A stretch of 64,000 nucleotides of DNA from Pictodentalium vernedei (taxonomy: Eukaryota > Mollusca > Scaphopoda > Dentaliida > Dentaliidae). Where the stretch lies: contig CM062296.1 of NCBI GenBank assembly GCA_031216915.1, forward strand, positions 664,393,838-664,457,837. The letters are read 5' to 3'. Numbering within the stretch: position 1 is the stretch's first letter; each line of letters begins with the position of its first letter. Below, piece by piece: positions 10,797 to 23,137 of the stretch. The notes beneath the pieces are model-generated. The model searched no databases. It had not been told where the DNA came from and was given only the letters and a program-made list of their open reading frames with translations. The translations under genes were made by a program, and so were the position numbers.

Positions 10797-11607
10797 GTTC
10801 AGCGATCCGAACGTTGTGGCTACCCCTCTACGTTCAGATTCTTCCCATTCAATCCTATAGAAAAAGTTCCCATCAAGTTTTTATGGGAACTCAAAACTCG
10901 AAATTTGGGGAATATATCAGGCTTTCGCCCTTATTACCGACTGCAATCGATAGTACACGTATTTCCTTACATTTGGGCAGAGTTTATTAATCCAAACTAA
11001 GTTTTATCCTTTAATTGTCGTCATTTGTGTACTCGTGAGACGGCAACGGAGATTTCAAAATCGGCCATGTTTTTGTTTAAATATAAAACAGTAAAAACAA
11101 TAACCCGGTAATGGCGCCGAAACGAATAGACCTTTTCATCGATGCGGAGTAGGAAATTCGATCGCAATTGCGCAGAATGGGTTTGATAATCTGCTCTGTG
11201 CGAATGCGACCGAGTTTGATGACCTCCTCTGCGCGAATGAGATCGAGATTCCGATTCTGTACCGATGAAAAGGTCTATTCGTTTCGGCGCCATTACCGGG
11301 TTATTGTTTTTACTGTTTTATGTTTAAACAAAAACATGGCCGATTTTGAAATCTCCGTTGCCGTCTCACGAGTACACAAATGACGACAATTAAAGGATAA
11401 AACCTAGTTTGGATTAATAAACTCTGCCCAAATGTAAGGAAATACGTGTACTATCGATTGCAGCCGGTAATAAGGGCGAAAGCCTGATATATATCCCAAA
11501 TTTCGAGTTTTGAGTTCCCATAAACACTTGATGGGAACTTTTTCTATAGGATTGAATGGGAAGAATCTGAACGTAGAGGGGTAGCCACAACGTTCGGATC
11601 GCTGAAC
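10797..11607. mobile_element. Fold-back element with long inverted arms
   Basis: An 811-bp inverted repeat starts GTTCAGCGATCCGAACG and ends CGTTCGGATCGCTGAAC. Arms of about 350 bp are nearly identical, and about 120 bp lie between them. The 13-bp TATTAAAAGGGTA is directly repeated at 10784-10796 and 11608-11620 and looks like the target duplication. Two opposite-strand open frames (11021-11293 and 11168-11383) share the end VYSFRRHYRVIVFTVL only because the arms mirror each other. No transposase is encoded. Confidence 0.85.
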
Positions 11608-11638
11608 TATTAAAAGGGTAGAAAACAGGACCAAACAG

Positions 11639-12060
11639 CCAGGATGAGCTGTCTTCGCCGACTCAGCTAAATCACTAAAAATTTAATTTCTTAAAATAAA
11701 CAAAAACTGGGAAAGAGAAGGTGAACAAACAGGCAGTAAAAACGGCTCAGCTGTGACCATCTTCCAGGATGGGCTGTCTTCACCAACTCAGATAAATCAT
11801 TAAAAACCAAACGTCTATAAATAAATATAAATAAACAAAAACTGGGAAAGAGAAGGCGAACAAACAGACAGTAAAAGCGGCTCAGCTGTGACCATCTACC
11901 AGGATGGGCTGTCTTCGCCGACTCAGCTAAATCACTAAAAATTTAATGTCTAAAAATAAACAAAAACTGGGAAATAGAAGATGAATAAACAGGCAGTAAA
12001 AACAGCTCAGCTGCGACCATCTATCACGATGGGCTGTCTTCACCGACTCAGCTAAATCAG
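11639..12060. repeat. Tandem repeat, 125-135-bp unit, 3.3 copies
   Basis: Units begin at about 11639, 11764, 11899 and 12024 (partial). Each carries GGCTGTCTTC, ACTCAGCTAAATCA, ACAAAAACTGGGAAA and GCTCAGCTG. Confidence 0.8.
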
Positions 12061-12660
12061 GAGGAGGGAAGGGCAGGAAACACCCGCGGGTGTGGTATTT
12101 TTGTAAAGGCCTGCCCCCTCCCTCCCCCTTTCTACCTGAAAAACAAAAATCCGGGAAAACAAAAGCAGGATACTGGATTTGTACGAGCTGCTCCCAGTGA
12201 TCGACAACCATCCAAAATGTAACCACATATTTTTGTCTATCTTAAAATCAACTAACTCTGCCTTTTTCCTTTTAGCAGGTACACAGATATGTTTTCCTTT
12301 TCGATCTGCAGCACCCCAATAACCGCTATGGAAAGATCTAACCGATATGGAACACAGCAACCGCTATGGACTCTGAACATCCTCCGCCCCACCCCTAGAA
12401 GTGGTTACCCACCCCGCCTTTACCCCTTTTTGTAAGCGTCTTAAGCGCGCATTTTGACCCAGCCAAATAGGATCCAATGCAGGCCTGCCCCCGAACCAGG
12501 AAAGTTCGGGTTTTTCTATGGATGGTCCCCAGAAGAGGCCGTTGTTGTTTTTTCTTCACGATCCAAAGATTCATCCAACTATAATCCAGAAAAATTAACC
12601 AACTTCAGCTTCCATCAACCGCCTGAGGCAGACTAGTAGTAGGAAATGTACTCGACCGTC
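12061..12660. other. No recognisable gene
   Basis: Pyrimidine-rich stretches and short frames only. The fragment AACCGCTATGGA repeats locally around 12322-12370. No family likeness. Confidence 0.4.
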
Positions 12661-12689
12661 CCCGGTTGGGGGAGGGAATGGGGAGGCGG

Positions 12690-12785
12690 AAGTGACGTCA
12701 TAGTCACGTGACCCAGTGGCGCCATGTTGCGTTGTCATGGTAACCCGAGTGAGCCGACATGTTGTGACGTCATCCCCATAGTGAT
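12690..12785. promoter_or_regulatory. CRE / E-box / X-box-like cluster
   Basis: Within 95 bases there are two full CRE palindromes TGACGTCA (12693-12700, 12775-12782), a CACGTG E-box (12705-12710) and GTTGTCATGGTAAC (12731-12744). The last is one base from an RFX X-box palindrome. The surroundings are locally richer in CpG than neighbouring DNA. It could be a host promoter or enhancer, or part of an old element. No gene start is visible beside it. Confidence 0.3.
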
Positions 12786-13146
12786 AGTTGCCCTAGTGCG
12801 CATACGCAGCGCGTGTTTATAGGGTAATTCGTGTTTCCGTCGTCCATTTTGTACACTGGAGATCGCCATCTTGGTTTCTATGGTACCACGTGGTTGCTAT
12901 GTGACCTAAAACCTTCTTATATGACGGGGTATGTTCGCAGGGTATGCTCGATTGAACAGGTGAAATTTCCCGATTCACAGAATTACCACAAACAACCCGA
13001 CAATCCCCCCAAATCACCAAACTCCATCCCAAATTACCGAAATTGACTTTATTTGATACGGATTTCCCCCAGAATCCTATTTAGGACCACCACACCATGG
13101 TACCGAGAGGCCCCAAGGTACCGAGAAGGCATCCAGGCAGGATAAG

Positions 13147-13680
13147 GTAACATGACAATCGGATTGATATTTTTTTAATTATCTCATGCCAAAGGGATTG
13201 GGGGAATTCTCAATTTGAAGGATAAAGGGTTAATATCTCAGGATCAATTTATCAGATTTACACCAAAACTATACAGCTCGGAACATCAGTAACCTGAAGA
13301 TATATATAAAGTAACATGACAATCCAAGCAATATTTTTCAAAAAGTGATTGGAGGAATTTTCAATTTGAAGGATAAAAGGTTAATATCTCAGGATCAAAT
13401 TATCCGATTTACACCAAAAACTATACAGCGCGGCACATCAGTAACCTGAAGATATATATAAAGTAACACGACAATTGGACTGATATTTTTTGAGTTATCT
13501 CATGCCAAAGGGATTGGAAGAATTCTCAATTTGAAGGATAAAGGGTTAATATCTCAGGATCAAATTATCAGATTTACACCAAAAAACTATACAGCTCGGC
13601 ACATCAGTAACCTGAACACAAATATAAAGTAACATGACAATCCAAGCAATATTTTTCAAGTTATCGAATGCCAAAGAAAT
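13147..13680. repeat. Tandem repeat, 152-166-bp unit, with GGAC/GACA tail
   Basis: Units start at 13147, 13311, 13463 and 13629 with GTAACATGACAATC. They share GGATAAAGGGTTAATATCTC and TTTACACCAAAA. The array ends in a GACGGACAGACAGACAGAC microsatellite near 13693-13725, a common tail for satellite-bearing elements of this sort. Confidence 0.85.
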
Positions 13681-13739
13681 GGATACCGATGCCGGACGGA
13701 CGGACAGACAGACAGACAGACGAACAGACAAAGGATGGA

Positions 13740-14130
13740 CGAACGACGGAGGGCAACCCCGGATGCCGACATTATGTGTACCATACATGGTATGGGTACA
13801 CATAAAAAGGGGTGCCGAAGGCCAGACGTTTTTTCAAAAAGGGGTGCTGAAAGTGGGGAATAAATATCCCCTTGCACGACATGTCATGATCCTAAACAAA
13901 CCCAGTTCCAAAGTTGACAAAAACGAAGGATTATTTTAGATTTAGTGTGCTGTGTTACTCGCTCCATTGATCACATTTTGAGGAGCATTTCTTCAGAAGC
14001 TGATAAATTACTTTCTTACAGCTCGATAAAGGTATTTTTCTGTATTTGTACATAATATGTTTTACTCTTTGAAGCCGGGGAATATCAGAATGAATTTATT
14101 GAACAAGACATACCACGAAAAGCTTACAGT
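13740..14130. other. No recognisable gene
   Basis: Directly follows the GACA tail. One 101-codon frame crosses from the satellite into this sequence and is not credible as a gene. Confidence 0.35.
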
Positions 14131-14134
14131 AAAG

Positions 14135-14200
14135 CAGATGCTTCTAGTCAAGTGCCGTCTGCCTATTCAGACAGGCGACACTTGACTAGAAGCACCTGCT
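14135..14200. repeat. Hairpin
   Basis: GATGCTTCTAGTCAAGTG on the left pairs with CACTTGACTAGAAGCA on the right, around GTCTGCCTATTCAGACAGGC. Probably a MITE core. Confidence 0.65.
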
Positions 14201-14465
14201 CAGTGTTTAGTTCTCACCCAGCCCACATATAGCTGAACCGTCACAGCCAGATTACCTGCCGTGTTACATCACAGGCAAGAAAACTCGACTCCCGGCTTCT
14301 AAGAGTTAAAACACAAAAATTCTTGATTCGTGTGGTTAGTCGATCATGGTTTTAGTTTAATTTCTAGCTCAAAACAAACAAGTTCTTAACTGACTATGTA
14401 CGCTTCGAATCAGAAAAGTATCATGAATATGGATCTAGCTGAAGCTTATTTGAGGATGTCTCCAA

Positions 14466-15430
14466 GGCATACCAGAGCTACTGATAAAAGTAATTCATAG
14501 CCCCGATGCTGTGCTGTTCTGGACCAGTGACAAATGTTTTGGACTGTTGAGGCTCAGGATAAAAAATCCAGATGCATCTTCCTCTTGTTCTGTCCGTAAA
14601 ATGTAATGAAATATCAAAGTTTAGTCTCAAAGCATCTATGATCAAGGAGTGGTTACAGAAATGTTCCTTAGTAAGCCTAAGATACAACAAAAATGACCGC
14701 TAAACGTCCAATTTGGCCTACAAATCCACATGCCTCTTCCTCTTGTTATGTGAATAATGTACCAAATATCAAATTTCAGATTCAAAGCACCTCCGATCAA
14801 TGAGTGATAACGGAAAAGGACCTCTAAAACACAACAAAGGTGGGCGCCATTCGGCCATCTTGGCCCCCTCGTTCCCAACGATATACATGCGTCTTTTTTA
14901 TTTTATCATGCCTAAACCATATCTCAAATATCAAAGTTTAGTGTCAAAGCATCTCCGATCAATGGGAGGTGACGGCAAGAAAGCACATGTACATCTAACA
15001 TACAATCAAAATAGCCACCATCCGGTTATCTTGAATTTTTTGGGCCTTACAGGTACACATTCTTTTCTCTCTTGTTGTGCCTGTACAATGTCTCCAATAT
15101 CAAAGTTCAGTCTCAAAGCTCGAAAACAAATAAAAATGGCCTCAAACGGCCATGTCGATTTTCTTCTGCCCCAAAAATCCGCAAGCATCTTCCTCTTGTT
15201 ATGTATGAACAAAGTTACACAACAAATATCAAAAATCAGCCTGAAAGCAACTCAGATCAATGAGAGGTAACGGGGAAAACGTACCCATAAAATACAACAA
15301 AATGACCGACATTCATCGTCAATTTTCCGTCTCCAAAGATACACATGCATTCTACTTTTATGTCGGAACGATATTACTAATATTAAAGTTCAGTCTCAAA
15401 ACACTTCTGATCAACGAGTGGTAGCTGGTA
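14466..15430. repeat. Degenerate tandem repeat, about 157-bp unit
   Basis: The phrases CATCTTCCTCTTGTT, AATATCAAAGTTTAGTCTCAAAGCA and ATCAATGAGTGGTAACGG recur about every 150-165 bases over six units. Open frames such as 14800-15270 run through the units and are accidental. Confidence 0.7.
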
Positions 15431-16000
15431 GAGGGGTAAGCAACTGGCCCAAGGGTTAAGTAACTAGTCAAAACAGGTCAGGAATATTCACTAAATGCCA
15501 TTCCAATTTTATTATGTTCCCAATTCTACCACAGACACGTAGCTTGTTACCCCTCATTGAATGATCTCAATGAGCTCGCTCCAATGAGGGGACACGAGCT
15601 GTGTTTTGCGACAAAGAATGAATTTTCTCAGTTACCCAAGAAATGTTTTTTGCAACTATCGTCTTCCACTCGCAAAGGCCAGAACCAGCCAGCAATATTC
15701 ACAAAAATGCCATTCAAATTTTATTATGATCTCAGTCTTGCCTCACAGACATATCCTGTGACGCCTCATTCGAATGCGCCCCCCCCCCCCCGCAAAGTGA
15801 ACTAGTGCTTGCCTACTGAGGTAAACAAGTTCTGCTGTACAGATAAATTAGGACCCGGGCCCGACGGGTTCGTTCCAGTGGGGTGTCACGAGCTGTGTTT
15901 TGGACAAGAATGAATTTTGTGAGCCATTCGAGAATTGCTTATCCGACTGTCATCTGCTATTCGCAGTGGTTAAATGGTTAAAAACCAGTCAAAACCGGCC
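15431..16000. repeat. Degraded family-1 MITE pieces
   Basis: Two related stretches carry CTCCAATGAGGGGACACGAG-CTGTGTTTTG and GTTCCAGTGGGGTGTCACGA-GCTGTGTTTTG, the worn centre of the family-1 palindrome. Segments such as AAAACAGGTCAGGAATATTC and CCGGCCAGCGATATTAGTAA resemble its left flank. Boundaries are unclear. Confidence 0.45.
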
Positions 16001-17140
16001 AGCGATATTAGTAAAGATGCTGTCACATTTGATTATGATCACGATCTGGCCACGCTTTTTGTACCATAAACTTGAAGAAATCTCATTTTCACGGTTTTTA
16101 ATTGGATTCGTAGTGTTTATTGGCTTTTTAAAATACATTCCTCAGTCCTCGTTCTGCGTCTCCTGCCTCTCCAGTCTCCACACTCTTCTACCCCCTAACA
16201 ACTTAACCATTCAATATCCCACTACCCAGGTACTAAACGAAGTTTTGTGCTCATCCCTGTCATGCACAACATCCAAAAACCCAAACGTCTTCCCTGTCGC
16301 ATCAATAATTAGATCTTATTACGTGGTGCAGGCATATGCCAAAATATTATTGTTTGTCGACGGATTTACCTGCTAGCTCAGGTTATGTGTGACTTTTTTC
16401 CCAGTCATCTAAATCCACTGAAACCTGTACTCCTTTGGTGATGAAGGACACAAAAGCCCATTCAAATTTTAACATTCTCTTTGACACATTACATTGAGAC
16501 CAAGGTGTTAATCATTCGTCACGGTGTTATTCGCGTCATCGAGCGTGAATTTGAATTCTGGACAGATTTTGCAGACCTGGCTGTTGTCTTCTGACGACAC
16601 ACACGAGCGACAAATTAAAAGTTCAATGAAGGTTTACGGAATTGGCCAACCCTTTAGCCTACTGGACTTCGTGAACTCATTGTTTTCCGCTCTAAATTTT
16701 AATTTTTATCTGCCTTCCAGATTCTAGCGTTGTTCAATATATTATTACCTAACATTATTTCCTTGCATGTATATGAGGGTGACTACTTTTCAGACATCTC
16801 TCATATAAATTTAGAGGAATCAGGTCATTCTCGACTTCAATGACTTGAAAGGACAAATCAGGTCATTCATTTCTTCAATGATTTGAACGGACAAATATCC
16901 TACTTAACATTCAGCTATCAGCGCATATGCCCAAAATACATCCTATACAATTCGGCGTGAAGGCCAGTTTTCTTGATTGTCCGTACTTAAATTCTACTTC
17001 TTGTCGGTTACCCTTTTGAAGAGTGTGGGAACAGGGCAGTGGAACTAATATAAATTTCCCACTAAAATTTTTCTTCAACCCATTGCGTAACGAGTTGACT
17101 AAGTCAGCCCATGTGATATACAAAAATCGTCATTTAAACT
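16001..17140. other. No recognisable gene
   Basis: The 158-codon frame at 15900-16376 starts in MITE debris and shows no domain. A short duplication (ATCAGGTCATTC...TCAATGA) lies at 16820-16885. Confidence 0.35.
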
Positions 17141-17149
17141 TTATTGTTT

Positions 17150-17290
17150 TTGCCTCTTCCTTGCAGGACAGAGCTTGTGGTCCTGATCGAAACGAGCTCA
17201 TTGAGCTTGTTCCGATGGGGACCGTGGGCAGTGGTTTGTGGAAGGGTGACAAAAAGAGACTGTGTCTTGGAAGATCAATTGGTACTGTCC
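17150..17290. repeat. Family-1 MITE fragment
   Basis: Carries GAGCTTGTGGTCCTGATCGA and CGAGCTCATTGAGCTTGTTC with a mirror GGGGACCGTGGGC, in the family-1 style. Ends not found. Confidence 0.4.
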
Positions 17291-17750
17291 AATGTGTGTA
17301 AATTGCTCTGGGTGAAGGGTTGAGAAATACTTCATCTCTCTGAATTACAAGCGGATACCACCTCACAACCTATCCAGTATGGCATGTGTATAATATATCT
17401 TATTTTGTTACAAACTGTATATACTTGTAATCTTATAATTCCTGTTTTTACTTTCACCCCTTAAGACACTACAACACACTCTTACTGCCACACAAACATT
17501 CTATACCAAAAACACTAACCGCACTCCACGGTGCACTGACACCCTCTCTCCACCTGTCACTTAGCCCCTAATCATGGGTATTAACATAGAGCAGCACAGG
17601 TCGGCAATCGGACTTCATTTTAATTTTCTCGTGTGTAGGTACTGTGTGACCAGACAACCGATCGGAACTCAGCACTCTGTGAAGATCGGCACCGTTAAAC
17701 TCCGTCTCTCATTGGCTCTGTGTGTCATCTTTGGTATCATTCTCCTGTCT

Positions 17751-17777
17751 GGGGACATTGAAGTTAACCCTTCGCCA
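17751..17777 (+). other. 2A-like motif in LINE N-terminus
   Basis: GDIEVNPSP follows a hydrophobic segment (residues about 42-59 of the frame) and precedes the endonuclease domain. The canonical 2A core is D-V/I-E-x-N-P-G-P. Here the glycine is replaced by serine, so ribosome skipping is probably lost in this copy. 2A-like sequences at this position are known from APE-type LINEs of several invertebrates. Confidence 0.6.
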
Positions 17778-17848
17778 TCCAGAACTGAATCAGTAGATAT
17801 AACCAGTATTTCTATACTCAATTATAATATCAGAAGCATCAGAAACAA

Positions 17849-20061
17849 GAGGCCCCACGGGGCCTGAGGGCGCTCACCTGATACTGGCCGAGTCATATCA
17901 CCAAAATAGCAAGGGATTCTGCCTTGTGGTTATTATCAGTTTTTCAACATAAAAGTGTTTTCTCTACTTAGTAACCCAGAGTGTTCATATGTTAGATCCC
18001 CATATTGGGTACTCAATAATTTATCTATTTATTTATTGGAATTTAAGGTCACTTTCTAAGGCTACATCATTACAGAGGCATAATTATAATATCAGGTTGG
18101 GTCAATCGTTTATGCCTATTACTGCCCACTTTACAGGGCTTTCAACGCAGGAATTGGTTACTGGGCCCAATTTTATCAATAAACCAGAACTTGAACAAAT
18201 TTCAATTTGCCGCTTCTAAGAAAACTAAAAATCAAATATCAAAAGATTCTGAGAGGAGTATCAGAAAAAAAAGATTTTTTAAGAATATTTCTCATACTGA
18301 ACTAAGTTATACATGGGCTCCCATAGGGAGCCCAAAAATAAAAGCTTCTGAAGCAGTGTTTTGGGAGAAGAAGATTCTTCAACGTTATTCCCATTAGCTA
18401 CACTGTTAAAAAATGATGACTCGGCACTTTTAGTCCTAGAAAAGAACCTTATGATAAAATTTTTACCATTTTTTTCTTCCGGTCCTAAGGAAGCTTCACA
18501 CAATATAAAAATTCTCAGTGCCATGTAGTTCTGGAGATATGGGCATTTAAAAAGAAAAAAATTTTTTAGCTCCTGCAGTTCCCGTGGGGGACAGGAAAAC
18601 AATTTTCGGCATAAATTAGGTACTTATGACCCAATAAGCCCTCATATCAAATTTGGTTCAAATCGACTTTTTGGTTTGGAAAATAAAAATTTTGGTATAA
18701 TTTGGGCTCCCACAGTGAGCCCAAATATGAACCCAGGTACTTGGCTTTACCAAACTTCACTCTCAGCCCCTAAGAATGCTGTACATCAAATATCAAAACA
18801 TTTTGACTGGTGGATCTGAAAAAAAAATTTTTTTTAAAGAATATTCCTCATATTGAACTAAGTTATAATTTGGGCTCCCACAGGGAGACCAAATATGAGC
18901 CGAAGGACTTGACTTGAACAAACTTGAATCTCACCTCCCTAAGCATACTGTATACCAAATATCAAAAGATTCTGACCGGTGGATGCGAAGAAGAAGATTT
19001 TAAAAGAATATACCTCGTATTGCACTAAGTTACAATTTGGGTTCCCAAAGGGAGTCCAAATATGAACTCAGGGACTTGGCTTGAACAAACATCAATCTCA
19101 CCCCCCTAAGGATGATGCATAGCAAATATCAAAAGATTCTGATTTGTGGATCCGAAGAAGAAGATTTTTAAAATATATCCCTCATATTGCACTAATTTGA
19201 ACATTTGGGTTCCCATAGGGAACCCAAATATGGACCGAGGAATTTGATTTCTACAAATATGTGAATCAATGTTCCAAAGATGTTATATGTAAAATATGAA
19301 AGCTTTTAGAGCAGTGGTTTGGAAGAAAACAATTCTTTATTTTTTTCCCATTGCCTACTGTGTTAAAAAATACTGACTCAGCACTTTTTCAGAGTCCCGA
19401 AAAAGTACCCTATGATAAAACCGATAGCAATTTTTTTTTACCAATCCTTTCTGTTGGTCCCAAGAAAGCTTCACACCAAATAAAAATTCTCACTGCCGTG
19501 CAGTTTTTGAGATATAGGCGTTTTAATTTTTTTCTATTTTTAGCTCCGGTGGTTCCCACGGGGCTACAGGAAAAAAAATTTCTGCATAAATTAGGTACTT
19601 ATGACCCAATAAGCCCTCACATAAAATTTGGTTCAAATTGGCCTCTCGGTTTAAAAAATAGAAATTTGGGGTGGGGCCAAAATTTTTGCTCCTCCCATAA
19701 CATCGCCAAGTATAGACCTACAAACTTCTCTTGAACAAACTTGAGTCTACACCTCAAAAGGAAGCTGCATACCAAATATCAAGTCTCTGCTATTGCTGGT
19801 TCTTGAGAAGAAGATTTTTTAAGAATTGGAGCATTTTTGCCCCACCCCTCTGCTCAATATGAGCCGAAACCTAATTTGCCCAAAAATCAAAATGCCGCTA
19901 TATAACCCCTACTCACATGAAATTTCATTAACATGCGGCCAGTGGTTTGGAAGAAAAAGACCCAAACACCACCTTCACGCCGGACGACGGACGCCGGACG
20001 ACGGACGACGGACGAAAAGTGATCAGAAAAGCTCACCCTGACTTTCAGTCAGGTGAGCTAA
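17849..20061. mobile_element. Satellite-bearing element, copy A
   Basis: It begins GAGGCCCCACGGGGCCTGAG-GGCGCTCACCTGA and ends TCAGTCAGGTGAGCTAA, so CTCACCTGA and TCAGGTGAG are terminal inverted words. Inside are about 165-185-bp tandem units with TTTGGGCTCCC-GGGAGCCCAAATATGAAC, CTTGAACAAACTTGAATCTC, CAAATATCAAAAGATTCTGA and GAAGAAGAAGATTTTTAAAG. A CGGACGACGGACG tail precedes the right end. It splits the LINE endonuclease, and the LINE frame resumes exactly after it. The end CTAA before T recalls Helitron 3' ends, but the left end does not start with TC, so the class is unresolved. Confidence 0.75.
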
Positions 20062-23000
20062 TAAGCTCGATCATATTTCAGATGATATAGACGATTTTGA
20101 TATAATCTGCTTCACCGAAACGCACCTCGATCCCAGTTTTAATTCCGACAATGTGCTAATCCCGGGTTACCTTCCACCAGTCAGAAAGGAGGGGAACCAA
20201 CACGGTGGCGGTGTGGCGGTTTATTTCTCAAATGAAATATATGCCAAACGTGTACCGGAACTAGAATTTGACCAGTCGGTCTTATGGTTTGAGATTACCT
20301 CAAAACGCAAGTTCTTGCTCTGTTTGGCATATCGATCGGTTCAATTCTCTAGTAACGAATACTGGGATAAGCTGGAGGCGCCATTGAAGACTCACTCAGT
20401 ATAAACCCATCCCTGATAATCACCGGAGATTTGAATAGCGACCTTCTTAACCCTTCTAGTCGTTTAAATGAAATTATAAATTATTACAACCTCCATAACG
20501 CCATTAAAGAACCGACTCGCGTGACACCAACCTCAAGTACTTTATTGGACCCTATAATAGTAAGTGCTGGTGTTGTGGTTTTAAACTCAGAAGTCCACGA
20601 ACTTGGTGTCTCCGACCATAAGACTGTATCAGCAGCTATAGAGACTGACATAACACAGAACGAAACGAAAATTCGACAGATCTGGAATTACAACAGGGCT
20701 GATTTCCCCAAAATGAACACTGATATCCGAAACAAATTGGTCTATTATTTCCGACACTGCTACACTTGATGCGTCATACCACAAATTTACATCAATTTGT
20801 TTTGATATTGCCACAGAATGTATTCCCTCTCACAGGGTAGTAATCCGTCCTAATGATAAACCCTGGTTTGACTCGGCACTTCGCCGTGAAATTCGTCAGA
20901 GAGATCGTCTTCGTAAACGAGCTTTTGAAGACCGAAACCCATTAATAATTGAAAAATAAAAACATGCCCGTAACAAAGTAAATAATATGAAAAAGAAAGC
21001 TAAATCTACTTATTTTTCAAATCTAGATACTTCACTTGCAGTGAGTAGGAACCCTAAAGTCTTTTGGCACACTGTCAAACAGCTACTGAATAATTTTGCG
21101 AGTAAGCCTTTCCGTCCCCTTTCTAAACCACAAAGATGGTGCAGGCAGCACAGTTATGATAACGGATAACAAGGACAAAGCCAATCTGCTTAATAAAACA
21201 TTTCTGTCAAATAATAAAATAAATGATGATGGACATAGCTTACCTGACTTCAGACCAAAATGTTCTGATAGCCTGTCTGAAATTGTCTTTTCCGAAGACG
21301 AAGTGATCCGGATTCTTAGCAATCTAGATACCAAAAAAGCAACTGGATACGACGGTATTAGCAACCGTATGCTAAAAGAAACCAAAACCACAATATGCAA
21401 GCCATTGGTTCAGTTATTTAGGTTCTCATTCTCCTTACGTGTCTACCCATCAGAATGGAAGCTGGCAACAGTCATGCCGATTTTTAAAAAGGGAGATACC
21501 CATGATCCTAATAACTACCGACCAGTCTCTCTTCTTATCTGTGTCAGTAAAGTTATGGAGAGGATTGTTTTTAACCAAATGTACGAACATTGTTGTGCTA
21601 ATAATTTATTTTTTAAATATCAGTCCGGTTTCCTGCCCCAGCATAGCACCGTTTACCAACTCATCGAAATATATCATAATCTCTGCTTGGCCTTTGATAG
21701 GAACCAGTTTTCTCTTGGAGCATTCTGTGATATATCAAAAGCATTTGATAGAGTGTGGCACAAAGGACTAACTTATAAACTGAGACAAAACGGTATATCT
21801 GGACCACTCATCGAGCGTACCAGCAGCAATTTGTCTGATCGTGAACAAAGGGTAACTTGTAACTCAATTTCCTCCGAGTACTTACCTGTTAATTGTGGTG
21901 TTCCACAGGGTTCTGTCTTGGGTCCGTTCCTCTTTTTGATATACATCAATGACATTTCTGAAAATCTGGATTCACCGGACGTGTGTCGATTATTTGCGGA
22001 TGATACAAGCTTACCAGAAAGTGGGCACGAACCGGATGGCATTGCTACAAAGTCCAATGAAAACCTCAAAGCCATTTTCGAATGGGCAAATACATGGTTA
22101 GTTATATTTAACCCTTCAAAAACCGAAATTGTTCTATTCTCCAGAAACAGGTTAACCTAAGTAATGCTGTAATGTTTGGTGAGACGCCACTTGAACTCGC
22201 AATGTCACACACCCACCTCGGCATGACCTTACAGGGGGACCTAAACCGGCATAGTCAAGTTAATAGACTATGTAAAAAGGCCAACGACAGGCTATCCCAG
22301 CTAAGAAAACTTAAATATATCCTTGGTAGAAAAAGCCTTGAAATTCTATATAAATCATTTATACTCCCTATTTTAGAATACGCGGATGTGGTATGGGCTG
22401 GTGCACCGGATTACCTACTTTCAAAATTGGATAGAATCCACGCCGATGCAGCTAGAATAATATCCGGTCTAACGAAATCTGCCCCAGTACCTACTCTACT
22501 TGCAGAACTTGGCTGGGAAACCCTTAGACATAGACGCCATCTCCACAAAATGATCACATTTTTCAATATTGCAAATAACCGGGACTCCAGATACCTATCG
22601 GACTTATTGCCCCGAACGTATGGGGCCATTTCCCCGTATAGCACCCGGTTCCATTCCCATTTCCAACTACCATTTTCACGGAAGTATTTAAGCGGTCATT
22701 TATTCCCTTTTGCATTTCCGAATGGAATGCACTACCTCTAGAAATTAGACAGTCTGATTCACTGAAAATTTTGTTAAATATTTCAATACAGGCGCGTGTA
22801 GACCACCTAAGTACTTCAACAATGGCGATAGGGCGGTTAATATAATACACTGCAGGCTGCGAAATTCCTGTAGCTACCTAAATTTTGATAAATACTCTAA
22901 CTATATTCAAAATACACCTAACTGTTCTATTGGTTATGAGACCGAAGATGCGAACCATTACTTCTTCAACTGCAGTAACTACTCAGACGAAAGACTTGTC

Positions 23001-23137
23001 CTACAGAGAAGTCTTGTGCATTTGCCAATAAGAACGGCCAATGATCTTCTTAATGGTATTCCAGACTTACCGGATTCCGTCAATATTCACCTTTTTCGCA
23101 GTGTACAAAATTTCATAAAAGCCACGAAGCGGTTTTA

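Larger units (their letters stand above)
17574..23137 (+). pseudogene. CR1/L2-like LINE ORF (APE endonuclease-RT), decayed
   Basis: This non-LTR retrotransposon polyprotein is broken by one large insertion (17849-20061) and several frameshifts and stops (near 20401, 20750, 20957, 22158, 22741). The N-terminus from ATG 17574 has a hydrophobic stretch and GDIEVNPSP, a 2A-like motif. The endonuclease starts ILNYNIRSIRN and resumes after the insertion with DIICFTETHLDP. SDHKTV lies near 20610. The reverse transcriptase (21096-22160) shows ATGYDGI, YRPVSLL, CGVPQGSVLGP and the FADDTS catalytic box. The tail keeps an ILEYADVVWAGAP block and a C-terminal Cys/His finger (22918-23000), ending at FIKATKRF. 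Domain order and RT style fit the Jockey/CR1 superfamily. The exact clade cannot be fixed by eye. Confidence 0.9.

Noticed and set aside
11021..11383. Two opposite-strand frames sharing a C-terminus
   Set aside because: Produced by the mirrored arms of the fold-back element, so not two genes.
14800..15270. 156-codon frame
   Set aside because: Runs across several degenerate 157-bp tandem units and is not conserved from unit to unit.
15900..16376. 158-codon open frame, plus strand
   Set aside because: Begins inside a degraded MITE. No recognisable domain or conserved pattern.
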